Source: Pseudoalteromonas sp. NC201 (GTDB lineage: Bacteria; Pseudomonadota; Gammaproteobacteria; Enterobacterales; Alteromonadaceae). From it: a DNA stretch of 64,000 nt. The DNA is taken from the NCBI RefSeq assembly GCF_002850255.1, contig NZ_CP022522.1, positions 1,120,097 to 1,184,096 of the forward strand. Direction: 5' to 3'. This document shows positions 1-7,767 of the stretch, piece by piece. How positions within the stretch are numbered: position 1 is the stretch's first letter; each line of letters starts with the position of its first letter. A program made the position numbers and the translations under genes. Below the pieces are notes generated by a model, which saw nothing but the letters and a program-made list of their open reading frames with translations, ran no database searches and had not been told where the DNA came from.

Positions 1-101
1 CCTGGAGGCGGAGGTGGTAGAGGCTTATGTTGTGCTGCTATTGGTAAACTTGCCACAGCGGTAACAAGTGCCATTGCACGTAGAAAGTTCGCGTTGTTCA
101 T
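1..101 (-). CDS. Secreted protein, N-terminus only (runs off left edge)
   Basis: Reading leftward from an ATG at 101, the first 33 codons give a typical Sec signal peptide (MNNANFLRAMALVTAVASLP, then IAAQH) followed by KPLPPPPP, where the window ends. An AAGG-like ribosome site lies about 12 bases upstream. The proline run suggests a flexible linker right after signal cleavage. The function cannot be told because the rest lies outside the window. The plus-strand frame over the same bases (open to 264) has no start and looks like a shadow. Confidence 0.6.
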   Translation of the reverse strand, partial: MNNANFLRAMALVTAVASLPIAAQHKPLPPPPP

Positions 102-263
102 CGTTATTCCAAACCTTATTGTGATTCGAGTTTTAAAATTGGCAGGCAAAAGTGCAGAGAATGTGAAAATGGAAATTTTTGTTTTGGATGAAGGGTTATC
201 GAACGTAAAATATTTAGAAGTGATTTGTATTTTAGTTTTTATTTTAGCTAAAACATTGTGTTA

Positions 264-322
264 GCATAAGCCACGAACGCTTTATGATGATTAACTTTGT
301 TCGTGGCGTGAAGATCTTATGC
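264..322. terminator. Long inverted repeat between two minus-strand genes
   Basis: A perfect 9-bp repeat (270-278 GCCACGAAC with 299-307 GTTCGTGGC) is extended by GCATAAG (264-270) and CTTATGC (316-322). It lies downstream of the secreted protein gene ending at 346. No clear U-tract follows, so a transcript-end or processing hairpin is likely but not proven. Confidence 0.35.
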
Positions 323-345
323 AATTAGCAAAGAATTACACTGTA

Positions 346-978
346 TTATCTGTTTACATAGTTTCCGCGATATAGCCACATTGAATCCATGTTTTCATTG
401 TGATTAACAAGGCCAACACCTGTAACAACAGAGTTATTACCTGATGCTGGTGGGAAATATGAAACTTCAATACCGCCACTTCCTGGGTCATAGCAGGTTT
501 TTGATTGGTTCGTTGATTTAACTCCCGTTCCGTAGAATATCTCAGAGCCTAGATTTCCTTGACTATCAAATTTTCGGTAACTCACCCGCAGCGCTGCAAT
601 ATCATCTGAACCATTGATGCGCCACTCCATACCTGTAATTGCGATATTGTCGGATGTATTTACGTACTGACATTCAAGTTCGTGACTTGGTTTGCTGCCG
701 TAGTTTTTGCTGTAAATCTGACCAAATTCACCATTGCCTAATATTTGACGATACCACAAGGTGATGGTAGTTACCGTTGTTTTTCCGGCTCGAGCACCAA
801 TGCCAACTAAGACGTGATCAGGAATTAACATTGGGATTGGATTTTGCTCAGGAACCATAGTTGCACGTTCACCATACTTATATACATCGACATCAGTAAT
901 ATAGTAACCCGAGTTATTTGCTTGTACTAACGGTGAGAGTAATAAAGCCGCGACCGGCAAGATATGTTTATTTTTCAT
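346..978 (-). CDS. Secreted protein with three related beta-rich repeats (VMO-I/beta-prism-like)
   Basis: 210 aa with a clear Sec signal (residues 1-20, ending LVQA). Three segments of the mature protein resemble each other: around 54-79 (DHVLVGIGARAG..ITLWYRQI), 110-136 (NIAITGMEWRINGSDDIAAL..) and 182-206 (SVVTGVGLVNHNENMDSMWL). The shared pattern is hydrophobic-x-G-hGhx..., then a D/N-rich turn, then hxhWY. A threefold repeat of this kind recalls beta-prism folds such as vitelline-membrane-outer-layer protein I; this is inference, not family recognition. Cys103 and Cys162 could form a disulfide. It stands alone, behind a 22-bp palindrome at 1032-1053. Confidence 0.7.
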   Translation of the reverse strand: MKNKHILPVAALLLSPLVQANNSGYYITDVDVYKYGERATMVPEQNPIPMLIPDHVLVGIGARAGKTTVTTITLWYRQILGNGEFGQIYSKNYGSKPSHELECQYVNTSDNIAITGMEWRINGSDDIAALRVSYRKFDSQGNLGSEIFYGTGVKSTNQSKTCYDPGSGGIEVSYFPPASGNNSVVTGVGLVNHNENMDSMWLYRGNYVNR

Positions 979-1031
979 AGTATAAGTCCTTTAATTAAAA
1001 TATGAACAAAGAAGTTTGGCATCATTTCATA

Positions 1032-1053
1032 TTTATTTACATATGTAAATAAA
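1032..1053. promoter_or_regulatory. Perfect 22-bp palindrome upstream of the 346-978 gene
   Basis: TTTATTTACATATGTAAATAAA is its own reverse complement and is centred at 1042/1043, about 65 bases upstream of the minus-strand start at 978. The setting is strongly AT-rich. Its position fits an operator near the promoter. No regulator can be named. Confidence 0.4.
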
Positions 1054-1133
1054 ATGAATATTATTTGTTTTTTTAGATCTTATTCATATTTCCTATTTAA
1101 AGCTAAAGAAGTCCCACCACGTATTTTATTGAG

Positions 1134-2042
1134 TCATTCGCTTAACCGATATTTAGCTCGTGTAAGTGGGATTTGTATGCGACGTATTGAGCTTGGGAAG
1201 GCTGATAGAATCATCGGCTCAACAGCGCTAATATCAAATGCGTATGCTGGCGCATTGTCATATTCGCCGAATAAGGCGGTAACCTGAGAAAAAGACGTAG
1301 GTACAAGCTTGTATGGCGCTAGCGATTGCGGTATATCAAGTTGATATTGATATGCTTTCACGAGTTGTAATGCGTGATCAAAGTGGCAAATATTCCAACT
1401 TTGATTTTCATTGTTTAGCTGCAAAGCCCACACCCCATTTTTATCGGTAGCAACAGAGTATGGGTTTTCACAAGGCGCAGGTAGTGACTGTGTGTTACTG
1501 CGCTGCCAAATACCCTGATGATTCAGACAGAGATTCTCTTTGCTATTAAGCGTCACGACTCGTGTGCTGAGCCTTGCTTTACAAGCATCTTCCACTGGTA
1601 ACCAATAAGCGGGTTTGGTGGTGGATAATACCATAAATCCGGCAGGTCTTTCTGGGTCGTGCGAGGTCCATCCAATAAAATAGTGGTTGTCTACGCGCCA
1701 CTGATCATAGCTTAACCGACCTCGTTGGTATTGACTAGCTAAAGGCAAAGCGCCTTGTCGGTCAGCAAACTGGCAATGGATGGTGTCACTCTTCAGTTTA
1801 CAGGCTGACTGAACCTTATCGAAATTGAGAGGTATTGCAGCATCTGGATAGTTTGGCGTTAGAGGTTCTACATATTGTCGCACTGGGCGCAGGTTTGCAT
1901 TTTTATCCTGTGAAAAATAGCAATCAGGTTTTGAAACAGAAGGGATGACGGCAATCGTTTTTGCTACAACAGCTAATTCACATCCCAGCACACTGAAGCT
2001 CAGAGCACAATGAACAGCAAAAAAGCAAAGAGGCATACGCAT
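1134..2042 (-). CDS. Secreted Cys-containing protein, paralogue of the 30812-31771 gene
   Basis: 302 aa from the ATG at 2042, chosen because GGAG lies 8 bases upstream and the N-terminus (MRMPLCFFAVHCALSFSVLG) is a good signal peptide; an in-frame ATG at 2063 has no ribosome site. The mature part starts CELAV, exactly as in the paralogue at 30.8 kb. The two share a C-terminal block: LC(L/Q)NH(Q/E)G(I/L)W, then LP.PC, DK(N/G)G(V/I)WAL, W.IC and AY(Q/E)Y..D. The four aligned Cys suggest disulfides and an envelope location. No known family was recognised. It is divergent from the TRAP-type binding protein gene. Confidence 0.75.
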   Translation of the reverse strand: MRMPLCFFAVHCALSFSVLGCELAVVAKTIAVIPSVSKPDCYFSQDKNANLRPVRQYVEPLTPNYPDAAIPLNFDKVQSACKLKSDTIHCQFADRQGALPLASQYQRGRLSYDQWRVDNHYFIGWTSHDPERPAGFMVLSTTKPAYWLPVEDACKARLSTRVVTLNSKENLCLNHQGIWQRSNTQSLPAPCENPYSVATDKNGVWALQLNNENQSWNICHFDHALQLVKAYQYQLDIPQSLAPYKLVPTSFSQVTALFGEYDNAPAYAFDISAVEPMILSAFPSSIRRIQIPLTRAKYRLSE

Positions 2043-2210
2043 AGATAAGGCTCCATTTTCCATAAATTAGAAGATAGACTGGCGCTGTTAGCAATTGTAA
2101 GAGGAGCATGAATTTTGTGATAGGTGCGGCTAAAGCTATGTAACTATAGGTTGAAACAGCAAAGCAAACAGCTATCTTTAATTGAGGTATGGAATTTAGG
2201 TTGTACTGCC

Positions 2211-3323
2211 ATGTCCAAGAGTAGACGTCAATTTCTTGAAGCTTCACTAGCGGCATGTTTGAGTGCTTCATTTCCGGTTAGCCAAGTACTTGCACTAAAT
2301 TTACTCTCAGAAGATGAACGAGAACAAGAAATGGCTAAGCGCAGTGCTGCCCTCCATATTTTAAGATTAGCTTCCCCATACCCTGCGGATCAAAGTGACT
2401 TTATCCCGCACATGCATCAAGTGTTTAAGAAGAATGTTGAGTCTATGACTCGCGGTAAAATCTATGTTGATGTTCACCATAGTGGCGCGCTTGGAAGTGG
2501 CCGCGAGTTAATGGCGGCAGTGACTCGTGGACATGTGGAGGCCGCACTTATCTCTGTGTCAAATCTGTCTCGGGCGTTACCTGTGCTAGATATCCTTAAT
2601 ATCCCATTTTGGGCGAGCTCAAATCGCGCGTTTCTCAATCTAATTTGTTCGCCACAATGGCAGTCACTTGTTATTAAGCCTATTAGTGAACAAGGAAAAC
2701 TGAATATCTTAATGCATCATCTCGTTGGGGGTCGCACATTAACAAGCACAAAACAGTTCAACCGCTTAATTAACTTGCCTGAAAAACTCAAAGGAGTGGT
2801 GCTAAGAGTACCTGCTTCTATGGTTTTGAGTCATTTTTACAGTATGACGTCGGCAAATGTTATTGATGTGCCTTGGGCGCAAGTGGCCAAAATGGCAAGA
2901 ACAAAACATATAGAGGTTATTGACCCTAGCGTTATTGGTTTGTTCGCAGGTCCTGATCTGCTTAAAAACGAGATAGGGCAGGTAGCTTTACTCGAAAGTG
3001 TCCCCGATGCTTGGGTGACCGTCGCAAATCAGCATTGGTTAGATAGTTTGCCACTGCGCTTAAAAGGGGAAATCGAGGACGCGAGTAAGCAAACATTTCA
3101 TACTCATATTGCGCAGATTGAGCAACTGCAAAAACGCTGTGAGCGCGAGCTCATGGCCTTGGGCGCAAAGCTGCACCCTTTAAGTGTGGACGAAAAGCGC
3201 GAATGGCAATTAAAGTTTGGTCATCACAATGCACAGTGGAACAAGGTAAAGCGAGAGCTACTTGGCAGTACTCGCGCATTTCAACAGCTGGTAAATGCGA
3301 CAGAAAAAGAGTTTACTCAATAG
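2211..3323 (+). CDS. TRAP transporter substrate-binding protein, DctP family
   Basis: 370 aa from ATG 2211. That start gives MSKSRRQFLEASLAACLSAS, a twin-arginine-like signal (RRQFL plus hydrophobic stretch). The open frame extends 29 codons upstream without a credible signal. Family features are the early YPADQSDFIPHMHQVFKKNV segment, the GALGSGRELMAAVTRGHVE block, and the later AQVAKMARTKHIEVIDPS region with an aromatic-rich C-terminal helix. DctP proteins bind organic acids in the periplasm for the DctQ/DctM membrane pair. Neither partner is in the window, so this copy is orphan here. The substrate is unknown. Confidence 0.85.
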   Translation: MSKSRRQFLEASLAACLSASFPVSQVLALNLLSEDEREQEMAKRSAALHILRLASPYPADQSDFIPHMHQVFKKNVESMTRGKIYVDVHHSGALGSGRELMAAVTRGHVEAALISVSNLSRALPVLDILNIPFWASSNRAFLNLICSPQWQSLVIKPISEQGKLNILMHHLVGGRTLTSTKQFNRLINLPEKLKGVVLRVPASMVLSHFYSMTSANVIDVPWAQVAKMARTKHIEVIDPSVIGLFAGPDLLKNEIGQVALLESVPDAWVTVANQHWLDSLPLRLKGEIEDASKQTFHTHIAQIEQLQKRCERELMALGAKLHPLSVDEKREWQLKFGHHNAQWNKVKRELLGSTRAFQQLVNATEKEFTQ

Positions 3324-3394
3324 CCCTGGTTGAGAGCAACAACTGGCCTTCTCGCTATTGTTACTCCCAACTCAAACGAATTATTGGTACTCTG

Positions 3395-4234
3395 TTATCG
3401 ACTCTCTTTAACCAGTGGAATGCCGTTGGTGCCAACCGGAATATAAACCGTTGTATGGTTAGGAGATTCTGCCATTTTTAGCTGCGCATTTATCGCTTCA
3501 TGTTGTAAGTAGTTTGCAGTAAGTGTGGCGTTGATGATCTTTTGCGCTTCAGCGATACCTTTTGCTTCTTCAATCCGAATTTCAGCATCTTTTTTAGCAA
3601 TGGCCTTTTGAGTTTCTTTTTCTGCTAGCAGCTGTTGCGCAGCGAGTTTCTTTTCTACAGCATTGGCTACGATATCTGGATAATTAATGTTACCGATCAC
3701 CACTTGCTTGATATCAAATGGCGCTAACTGTAGGTAGCCTTTTAAACGTTTTGTGACGATTTCAGCAATTTGTTCGCGTTTGCTTTTTAATGCGCCGCTG
3801 TCGTATTGTTGGACTTCGTCGCGAACATAGGTTCTGAAAGTTTCGCGAACAAAACGCTGATACCAGTTCTCTGCACCATAATTTTCGACGACATCTTTTA
3901 CTGTGTCTGGCTTAATTGCAATGACTGCATGAAAATCAAAACTGATATTCAAGTCATCCTTGGCTAAGATCTCAAAGCGCTCAGTATACGTGTTTGGACG
4001 CATATCGATATTGACGACTTGATTTCTAAGCGGGGAAAAACCATAGTTGCTCGGACCGATTAAGCTACCTTGGTAACCACCAGAACCAAAAAATCTAGGT
4101 TGCTCAAAAACATAGCCTTCATGTCCTGCGGGTGTGCTGGGGTTAGTGCAAGATGTGATGGAAAAAAGTAACACAATGCCAATCACGATAATAGATATAA
4201 TTGAGCTTCCAATGCTAGATTTTGATTTCATCAT
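3395..4234 (-). CDS. SPFH/prohibitin-family protein with lipoprotein-like N-terminus
   Basis: 279 aa from the ATG at 4234, chosen because AGGA lies 7 bases upstream; an upstream in-frame start adds an implausible 21 residues. The N-terminus (MMKSKSSIGSSIISIIVIGI, then VLLFSITSC) is a hydrophobic helix ending in a lipobox-like ITSC, so it is either a lipoprotein or a single-pass anchor. The SPFH core covers roughly residues 40-210 (RPNTYTERFEILAKDDLNIS, then FDFHAVIAIKPD). A charged Ala/Glu/Lys coiled coil (about 195-250, LLAEKETQKAIAKKDAEIRI) follows, as in prohibitin/HflC proteins. These proteins oligomerise into membrane scaffolds. It is convergent with the TRAP gene. Confidence 0.88.
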   Translation of the reverse strand: MMKSKSSIGSSIISIIVIGIVLLFSITSCTNPSTPAGHEGYVFEQPRFFGSGGYQGSLIGPSNYGFSPLRNQVVNIDMRPNTYTERFEILAKDDLNISFDFHAVIAIKPDTVKDVVENYGAENWYQRFVRETFRTYVRDEVQQYDSGALKSKREQIAEIVTKRLKGYLQLAPFDIKQVVIGNINYPDIVANAVEKKLAAQQLLAEKETQKAIAKKDAEIRIEEAKGIAEAQKIINATLTANYLQHEAINAQLKMAESPNHTTVYIPVGTNGIPLVKESR

Positions 4235-4333
4235 AGATGATTCCTTTATAGGTACTTTGTTCGCTATGATAGGTGACAATACTAAAGCGAACAACAATTA
4301 CCTTAGTTCAACGATATCAACCGGAGCGCAGTA

Positions 4334-4747
4334 GTGAAAATATCCGTGGTAGAAAATCCTGAGCAACAATTTGTCGATTTTTTAAGTAGTAAAATTAGCG
4401 AGTTTAACTGGGCTAATTGGGAGGTCACAGAGCGTCTTCCATTGGCGGTTGAAGTAAAGGGTGAGTCTGGAGAGGTTGTTGCAGGTGCAGCCGCGCGTAC
4501 TTTTGGCAACTGGTTGTTGCTTGATACTTTGTGGGTTTCTGAGACACTAAGGGGTCAAAATATCGGCTCACAGATACTAGAAAGCCTAGAAGCGGCAGCC
4601 AAACAAAGAGGGTGCGTGAAATGCTTACTCGATACCTTAAATTTTCAGGCAATGCCATTTTATGAAAAGCATGGCTATGAGACCCAATGGATCCAAGAAC
4701 ATTACCCTAAAGATGGCTGTAAGTATTTTATGGTAAAGGTGTTATAA
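4334..4747 (+). CDS. GNAT-family N-acetyltransferase
   Basis: 137 aa, started at GTG 4334 because GGAG sits 7 bases upstream and no ATG fits. The GNAT fold is shown by beta4 (LLLDTLWVSETL), the acetyl-CoA pyrophosphate loop RGQNIGSQIL (family pattern Q/RxxGxG/A), the following helix LESLEAAAKQRG, and beta5/alpha4 (CLLDTLNFQAMPFYEKHGYE). It would transfer an acetyl group from acetyl-CoA to an unknown amine in the cytoplasm. Its start is 99 bases from the divergent SPFH gene, so the two share a promoter region. Confidence 0.88.
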   Translation: MKISVVENPEQQFVDFLSSKISEFNWANWEVTERLPLAVEVKGESGEVVAGAAARTFGNWLLLDTLWVSETLRGQNIGSQILESLEAAAKQRGCVKCLLDTLNFQAMPFYEKHGYETQWIQEHYPKDGCKYFMVKVL

Positions 4748-4755
4748 CAAGTTTA

Positions 4756-4777
4756 GTGGGTAAGAGTACTTACCCAC
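4756..4777. terminator. Perfect 9-bp hairpin between convergent genes
   Basis: GTGGGTAAG (4756-4764), loop AGTA, CTTACCCAC (4769-4777). It sits between the GNAT stop and the stop of the peptide gene on the other strand. It lacks a long T-run, so it may serve as a weak bidirectional terminator. Confidence 0.5.
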
Positions 4778-4786
4778 AATGGCGCA

Positions 4787-4972
4787 TTAATACGGATTTG
4801 GACAAGTTCGAACCTGAAAGTGTGTAAACCAAGGACAGCCTTGATCGAACTTGCTTTCTGGGTATAAAGGTGGATTGCCAGCACCTGCAATATTTGGGGT
4901 TTGCGCCATTGGTAAGTCTTGTAAATCTTTTGAAAGGGACTTAATCGCCTTTTTGTTTAATTTAAGTTTCAT
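4787..4972 (-). CDS. Leader-type small peptide precursor (RiPP-like), copy 1
   Basis: 61 aa, ATG at 4972 with AAGGAAAC upstream. The N-terminal 25-30 residues (MKLKLNKKAIKSLSKDLQDL, then PMAQTPNIAGAG) closely match the leaders at 40875 and 41154: MKLKhxKKxhKxLxK, about 6 residues, then P..QTPxhAG(G/A). This looks like the removable leaders of Gram-negative class I lanthipeptide-like precursors with Gly-Gly-type cleavage. The 31-residue core is different: aromatic- and proline-rich with two Cys (QGCPWF and VRTCPNPY). No LanB/LanC, YcaO, radical-SAM or peptidase/ABC exporter gene lies nearby, so the product and its maturation are unknown. Confidence 0.72.
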   Translation of the reverse strand: MKLKLNKKAIKSLSKDLQDLPMAQTPNIAGAGNPPLYPESKFDQGCPWFTHFQVRTCPNPY

Positions 4973-5067
4973 ACTTGTTTCCTTGTGTTAACTTCATTGT
5001 TTATCTTATCGAGAAAAGTGGAGAGTGCAAGGGGGATGGGTATTTTATTTATAGGAAGCATATATTG

Positions 5068-5391
5068 ATGAAAAATGTAGAAAACACTGAGCAGTTGGCT
5101 GCGGTAAATCAAAAGGTAGTAAGAGAAGGTGAGTGCTTACCATCGGTACAATTAAAAGATGGTAGTAGAGTGCAAACGGGTACAGTAGCAACTATGTTGC
5201 ATAACATTGACCTTTACAATGCTGGTGAGCGAGGACAAGTAGAGGACGAGCTAAAGCTTGCAATCCCAACGCTGTGTAAAATCGGTCTATTTGAGCTGTT
5301 TACTGTGGAAGAATGGTTGAGTGGAGATAATCCTGGCCGTCGATACGTGGGTGAATGTGCCAAGGCATTTCTAAGTAATAACGTTAGCTAA
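5068..5391 (+). CDS. Conserved-looking small cytoplasmic protein, unknown function
   Basis: 107 aa from ATG 5068, which has AGGAAG 9 bases upstream; the open frame continues 31 codons further upstream without a ribosome site. The protein is acidic and soluble, with no signal or membrane segment. Readable blocks are LPSVQLKDGSRVQTGTVATM, LHNIDLYNAGERG and LCKIGLFELFTVEEW. The regular pattern suggests a compact alpha/beta fold, but I cannot name the family. It precedes the DUF3297 gene in the same direction, but a 130-base gap leaves co-transcription open. Confidence 0.7.
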   Translation: MKNVENTEQLAAVNQKVVREGECLPSVQLKDGSRVQTGTVATMLHNIDLYNAGERGQVEDELKLAIPTLCKIGLFELFTVEEWLSGDNPGRRYVGECAKAFLSNNVS

Positions 5392-5523
5392 ACTTCAGAG
5401 GCCTCATAGTGCTCTTAAATCGATACAGTTTTTAATTCAATTGCGATTATAAGACGCTCAGCTATTGAGCGCACGCGTGGGATTACCTACAATACAGCAT
5501 GCTTAAATAATTGAAGAAAAACG

Positions 5524-5772
5524 ATGACAGATTCAATCGAAAAACCAGCACTACCAGATAGACTTTCTATCAATCCTCGCAGCCCACATTATGCTAAAGA
5601 AATACTAGAGCACCACATTGGCATTCGTTTTAATGGAAAAGAACGTACCGATGTTGAAGAGTATTGCATTAGTGAAGGCTGGATCAAAGTCGCTGCGCCA
5701 AAAGCGCTAGATCGCCGAGGTCAGCCTTTGCTAATTAAATCAAAAGGAACGGTTGAAGCTTACTATTGCTAA
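5524..5772 (+). CDS. DUF3297 family protein
   Basis: 82 aa, full family length. The signature runs through the whole protein: LPDRLSINPRSPHY, then IRFNGKERTDVEEYCISEGW, then KALDRRGQPLLIKSKGTVEAY. DUF3297 proteins are small, widespread in proteobacteria and have no assigned function. The start ATG at 5524 follows GAAGAAAAACG, a weak ribosome site. A strong hairpin terminator follows directly at 5786. Confidence 0.9.
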   Translation: MTDSIEKPALPDRLSINPRSPHYAKEILEHHIGIRFNGKERTDVEEYCISEGWIKVAAPKALDRRGQPLLIKSKGTVEAYYC

Positions 5773-5785
5773 GCGCTGTGACGAT

Positions 5786-5825
5786 GCACCAATCTGCTCA
5801 GGGGTAAATTGGTGCGCTTTGTTTA
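5786..5825. terminator. Hairpin terminator between DUF3297 and the response regulator
   Basis: GCACCAAT (5786-5793) pairs with ATTGGTGC (5808-5815), followed by GCTTTGTTT. It lies between two convergent genes and probably ends the plus-strand transcript. Confidence 0.6.
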
Positions 5826-5827
5826 AG

Positions 5828-6472
5828 CTACTGTAATATTCCCATCTCGATTGCTAATAGCACCGCACGGGTTCTATCCCTCACACCCAGTTTAGAAAGT
5901 AAATTGGAGACGTGATTTTTGATTGTGCCTTCTGACTTGTGTAAGGCTTCGGCTATTTCCTTGTTGGAATAACCATTTGCAACCAGTCTCAATACCTCTA
6001 TTTCTCGTACGCTAAGCGTCTCTGTGGCTTTGAACTCAGAAAAATCATTGTCGAGTTTTGGTGCATACTTTAATAGGGTTTCTGTAATTGCCGGCTGAAA
6101 GTAGGTTTCACCATTGAGGATGGTTTTCATTGCATTCACCAACGAATCCAGAGCGATATCTTTAAGTACAAAGCCTTTGGCTCCATTACTTAAGCTGTCC
6201 AGAACGAGTTTGGGGTCATCAAAGGTTGTTAGCACTAATACTGGGATCGTTATACCGCGACTATTTAGCTGCTTCAAAGTAGCGATACCGTTCATAATTG
6301 GCATCGATAGATCCAGTAGAATAATATCAGGTGAAACCTCTGATAGCCCATCAAGTAACGTCTGACCATTGTCGTACTGGGCAATCACTTCAACTTCTTC
6401 GTTAAATTGTAATAAAGTGACAATGCCTTCTCTTACGAGTTTCTGGTCGTCAACCACGACTACTTTCATCAA
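5828..6472 (-). CDS. LuxR/NarL-type response regulator
   Basis: 214 aa. Receiver domain at about 2-120 with the acidic pair D8/D9, phospho-acceptor D54 in IILLDLSMPIMNG, T82/T83 (VLTTFDD) and K104 (GFVLKD). Linker, then a GerE/LuxR helix-turn-helix at about 148-205 (LSVREIEVLRLVANGYSNKE, then GTIKNHVSNLLSKL). It is encoded 8 bases downstream of its kinase, which places the two in one transcript. The likely site of action is the dyad at 7679-7699, upstream of the divergent membrane/TPR genes (inference). Confidence 0.93.
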   Translation of the reverse strand: MMKVVVVDDQKLVREGIVTLLQFNEEVEVIAQYDNGQTLLDGLSEVSPDIILLDLSMPIMNGIATLKQLNSRGITIPVLVLTTFDDPKLVLDSLSNGAKGFVLKDIALDSLVNAMKTILNGETYFQPAITETLLKYAPKLDNDFSEFKATETLSVREIEVLRLVANGYSNKEIAEALHKSEGTIKNHVSNLLSKLGVRDRTRAVLLAIEMGILQ

Positions 6473-6480
6473 TATCGTCC

Positions 6481-7608
6481 TTACTGTGGAGTTAACGGGA
6501 GTTCAATTTTATAGTGTAGGGCACGATTGTGCTCATAGAGATGCAAGTGGCCACCACACTCAGATACGCGTTCAGACATCCCCGTTAAACCATTCCCTTT
6601 TTGCCATTGTTCAGTGATATAGCCATCATCATGCATATTGACGAAAAGCTTTTCTTCATCTTCCGTCATTACAATCCAAAATTGCTTCGCATGACTGTGT
6701 CTTAGGCTGTTGGTTATTGCTTCTTGAACACAGCGCAGCAGCACTTGTGCTATATGGCTATCGTCAACAGCAATATGTTGTGGAATGGTTGCATGCACTT
6801 TTAGCTCAGGAGTATGTTGGAGTAGTAAGGTAAGCGATTGATGAAAATCAATATCTCTGTGCTGTCTGAGCATATCCACGGCATCTCGTACATCATTGAG
6901 TAGTAACTTAGCTACGCTTTGACATTCTAGGATTTGCTGCTGGGCTGGTGCGTCGGCAGTCATTCTTTGCGCTATTTGCAACTTAATACTGAGTGCCGTG
7001 AGGTGATGACCTAACAGATCGTGTAAGTCCCGCGCGATGCGGGTGCGCTCAGAGTGCTTCGACAGCTCAGAAAGCAAGTGTTGTGTGGATTGCAACTGAG
7101 CATGTTGATTTTGTAGCTCAACCCTAGCTTGCTGTTCTCGTTGATGGGTGGTGGCTAATAGCAAGGCGAATAAGTGAAACAAGCCATATAGTAATCCCTC
7201 AATCCAAAGTAGATGCTGTTGCTTTACACTCTGCATTGTAAACCAGGCCAATACGATGATGAGAGTGGAGCAAGCTGATACGCGAATGGGGAGCAAATAA
7301 GCGACAACGGCAACCCAGATAATGGTAAGAATGGATAGGTATCCAAATTGCAAGATCCAGCCACAGGCAAAAGCTGAAAATAGCATAAGGACTAGCGCAA
7401 GCCATCGTAATTTGTGTTTACATTGCTCACATGTGCCAATGAGATAGCCAAGCGCATAAAAACAGAAGAAGCTGCTAAAGAGAGATATTTCGGGCGCTTC
7501 AGGCTGTTGATTCGTTATATAAACTGAAATAGCGAAAAGGGCAACCCAAGTCATCAGCGCCAGTAGGTCTCTCATATCTCGATTTGCGATTAATGTGCTG
7601 AATGCCAA
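6481..7608 (-). CDS. DesK/NarX-like sensor histidine kinase
   Basis: 375 aa from a TTG at 7608 with GAGGA 9 bases upstream; ATG at 7575 is the alternative. About six membrane helices fill residues 12-165, with no large periplasmic domain, so the signal is probably sensed in the membrane. The HisKA_3 dimerisation box is ARDLHDLLGHHLTALS with the phospho-acceptor His196. The ATP-binding part has the N-box (CVQEAITNSLRHSHA) and the G-box (DDGYITEQWQKGNGLTGMSE). It is the partner of the adjacent LuxR-type regulator. Family members respond to membrane state, envelope stress or antibiotics; the signal here is unknown. Confidence 0.92.
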   Translation of the reverse strand: MAFSTLIANRDMRDLLALMTWVALFAISVYITNQQPEAPEISLFSSFFCFYALGYLIGTCEQCKHKLRWLALVLMLFSAFACGWILQFGYLSILTIIWVAVVAYLLPIRVSACSTLIIVLAWFTMQSVKQQHLLWIEGLLYGLFHLFALLLATTHQREQQARVELQNQHAQLQSTQHLLSELSKHSERTRIARDLHDLLGHHLTALSIKLQIAQRMTADAPAQQQILECQSVAKLLLNDVRDAVDMLRQHRDIDFHQSLTLLLQHTPELKVHATIPQHIAVDDSHIAQVLLRCVQEAITNSLRHSHAKQFWIVMTEDEEKLFVNMHDDGYITEQWQKGNGLTGMSERVSECGGHLHLYEHNRALHYKIELPLTPQ

Positions 7609-7678
7609 CGCTTATGTCCTCGTGCCGTTTTCTTCACTAAGTATGACAAAGTAACAAGGTTGTGCCTATAGGCCAAAA

Positions 7679-7699
7679 GTCATGGTTTTACATCATGAC
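7679..7699. promoter_or_regulatory. Inverted repeat GTCATG-N9-CATGAC, candidate operator
   Basis: A perfect 6-bp inverted repeat with a 9-base spacer lies in the 159-bp region between the kinase gene (minus) and the membrane-protein gene (plus). NarL/LuxR-type regulators bind short dyads of this kind, so it is a good candidate site for the adjacent regulator. This is inference from position and symmetry. Confidence 0.45.
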
Positions 7700-7767
7700 G
7701 TCTGGGACAGGCACTCCAAATGTAGTGACGTTAAGCTAAAGACCAAAATCGTAAAAGAGAAATTGTT

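Noticed and set aside
1..264. Plus-strand open frame from the left edge
   Set aside because: It has no start codon and low-complexity glycine at the edge; the minus strand over the same bases gives a proper signal peptide with a ribosome site.
1054..1287. Plus-strand 77-aa frame
   Set aside because: It overlaps the 3' end of the secreted Cys-protein gene on the other strand and has no ribosome site or domain.
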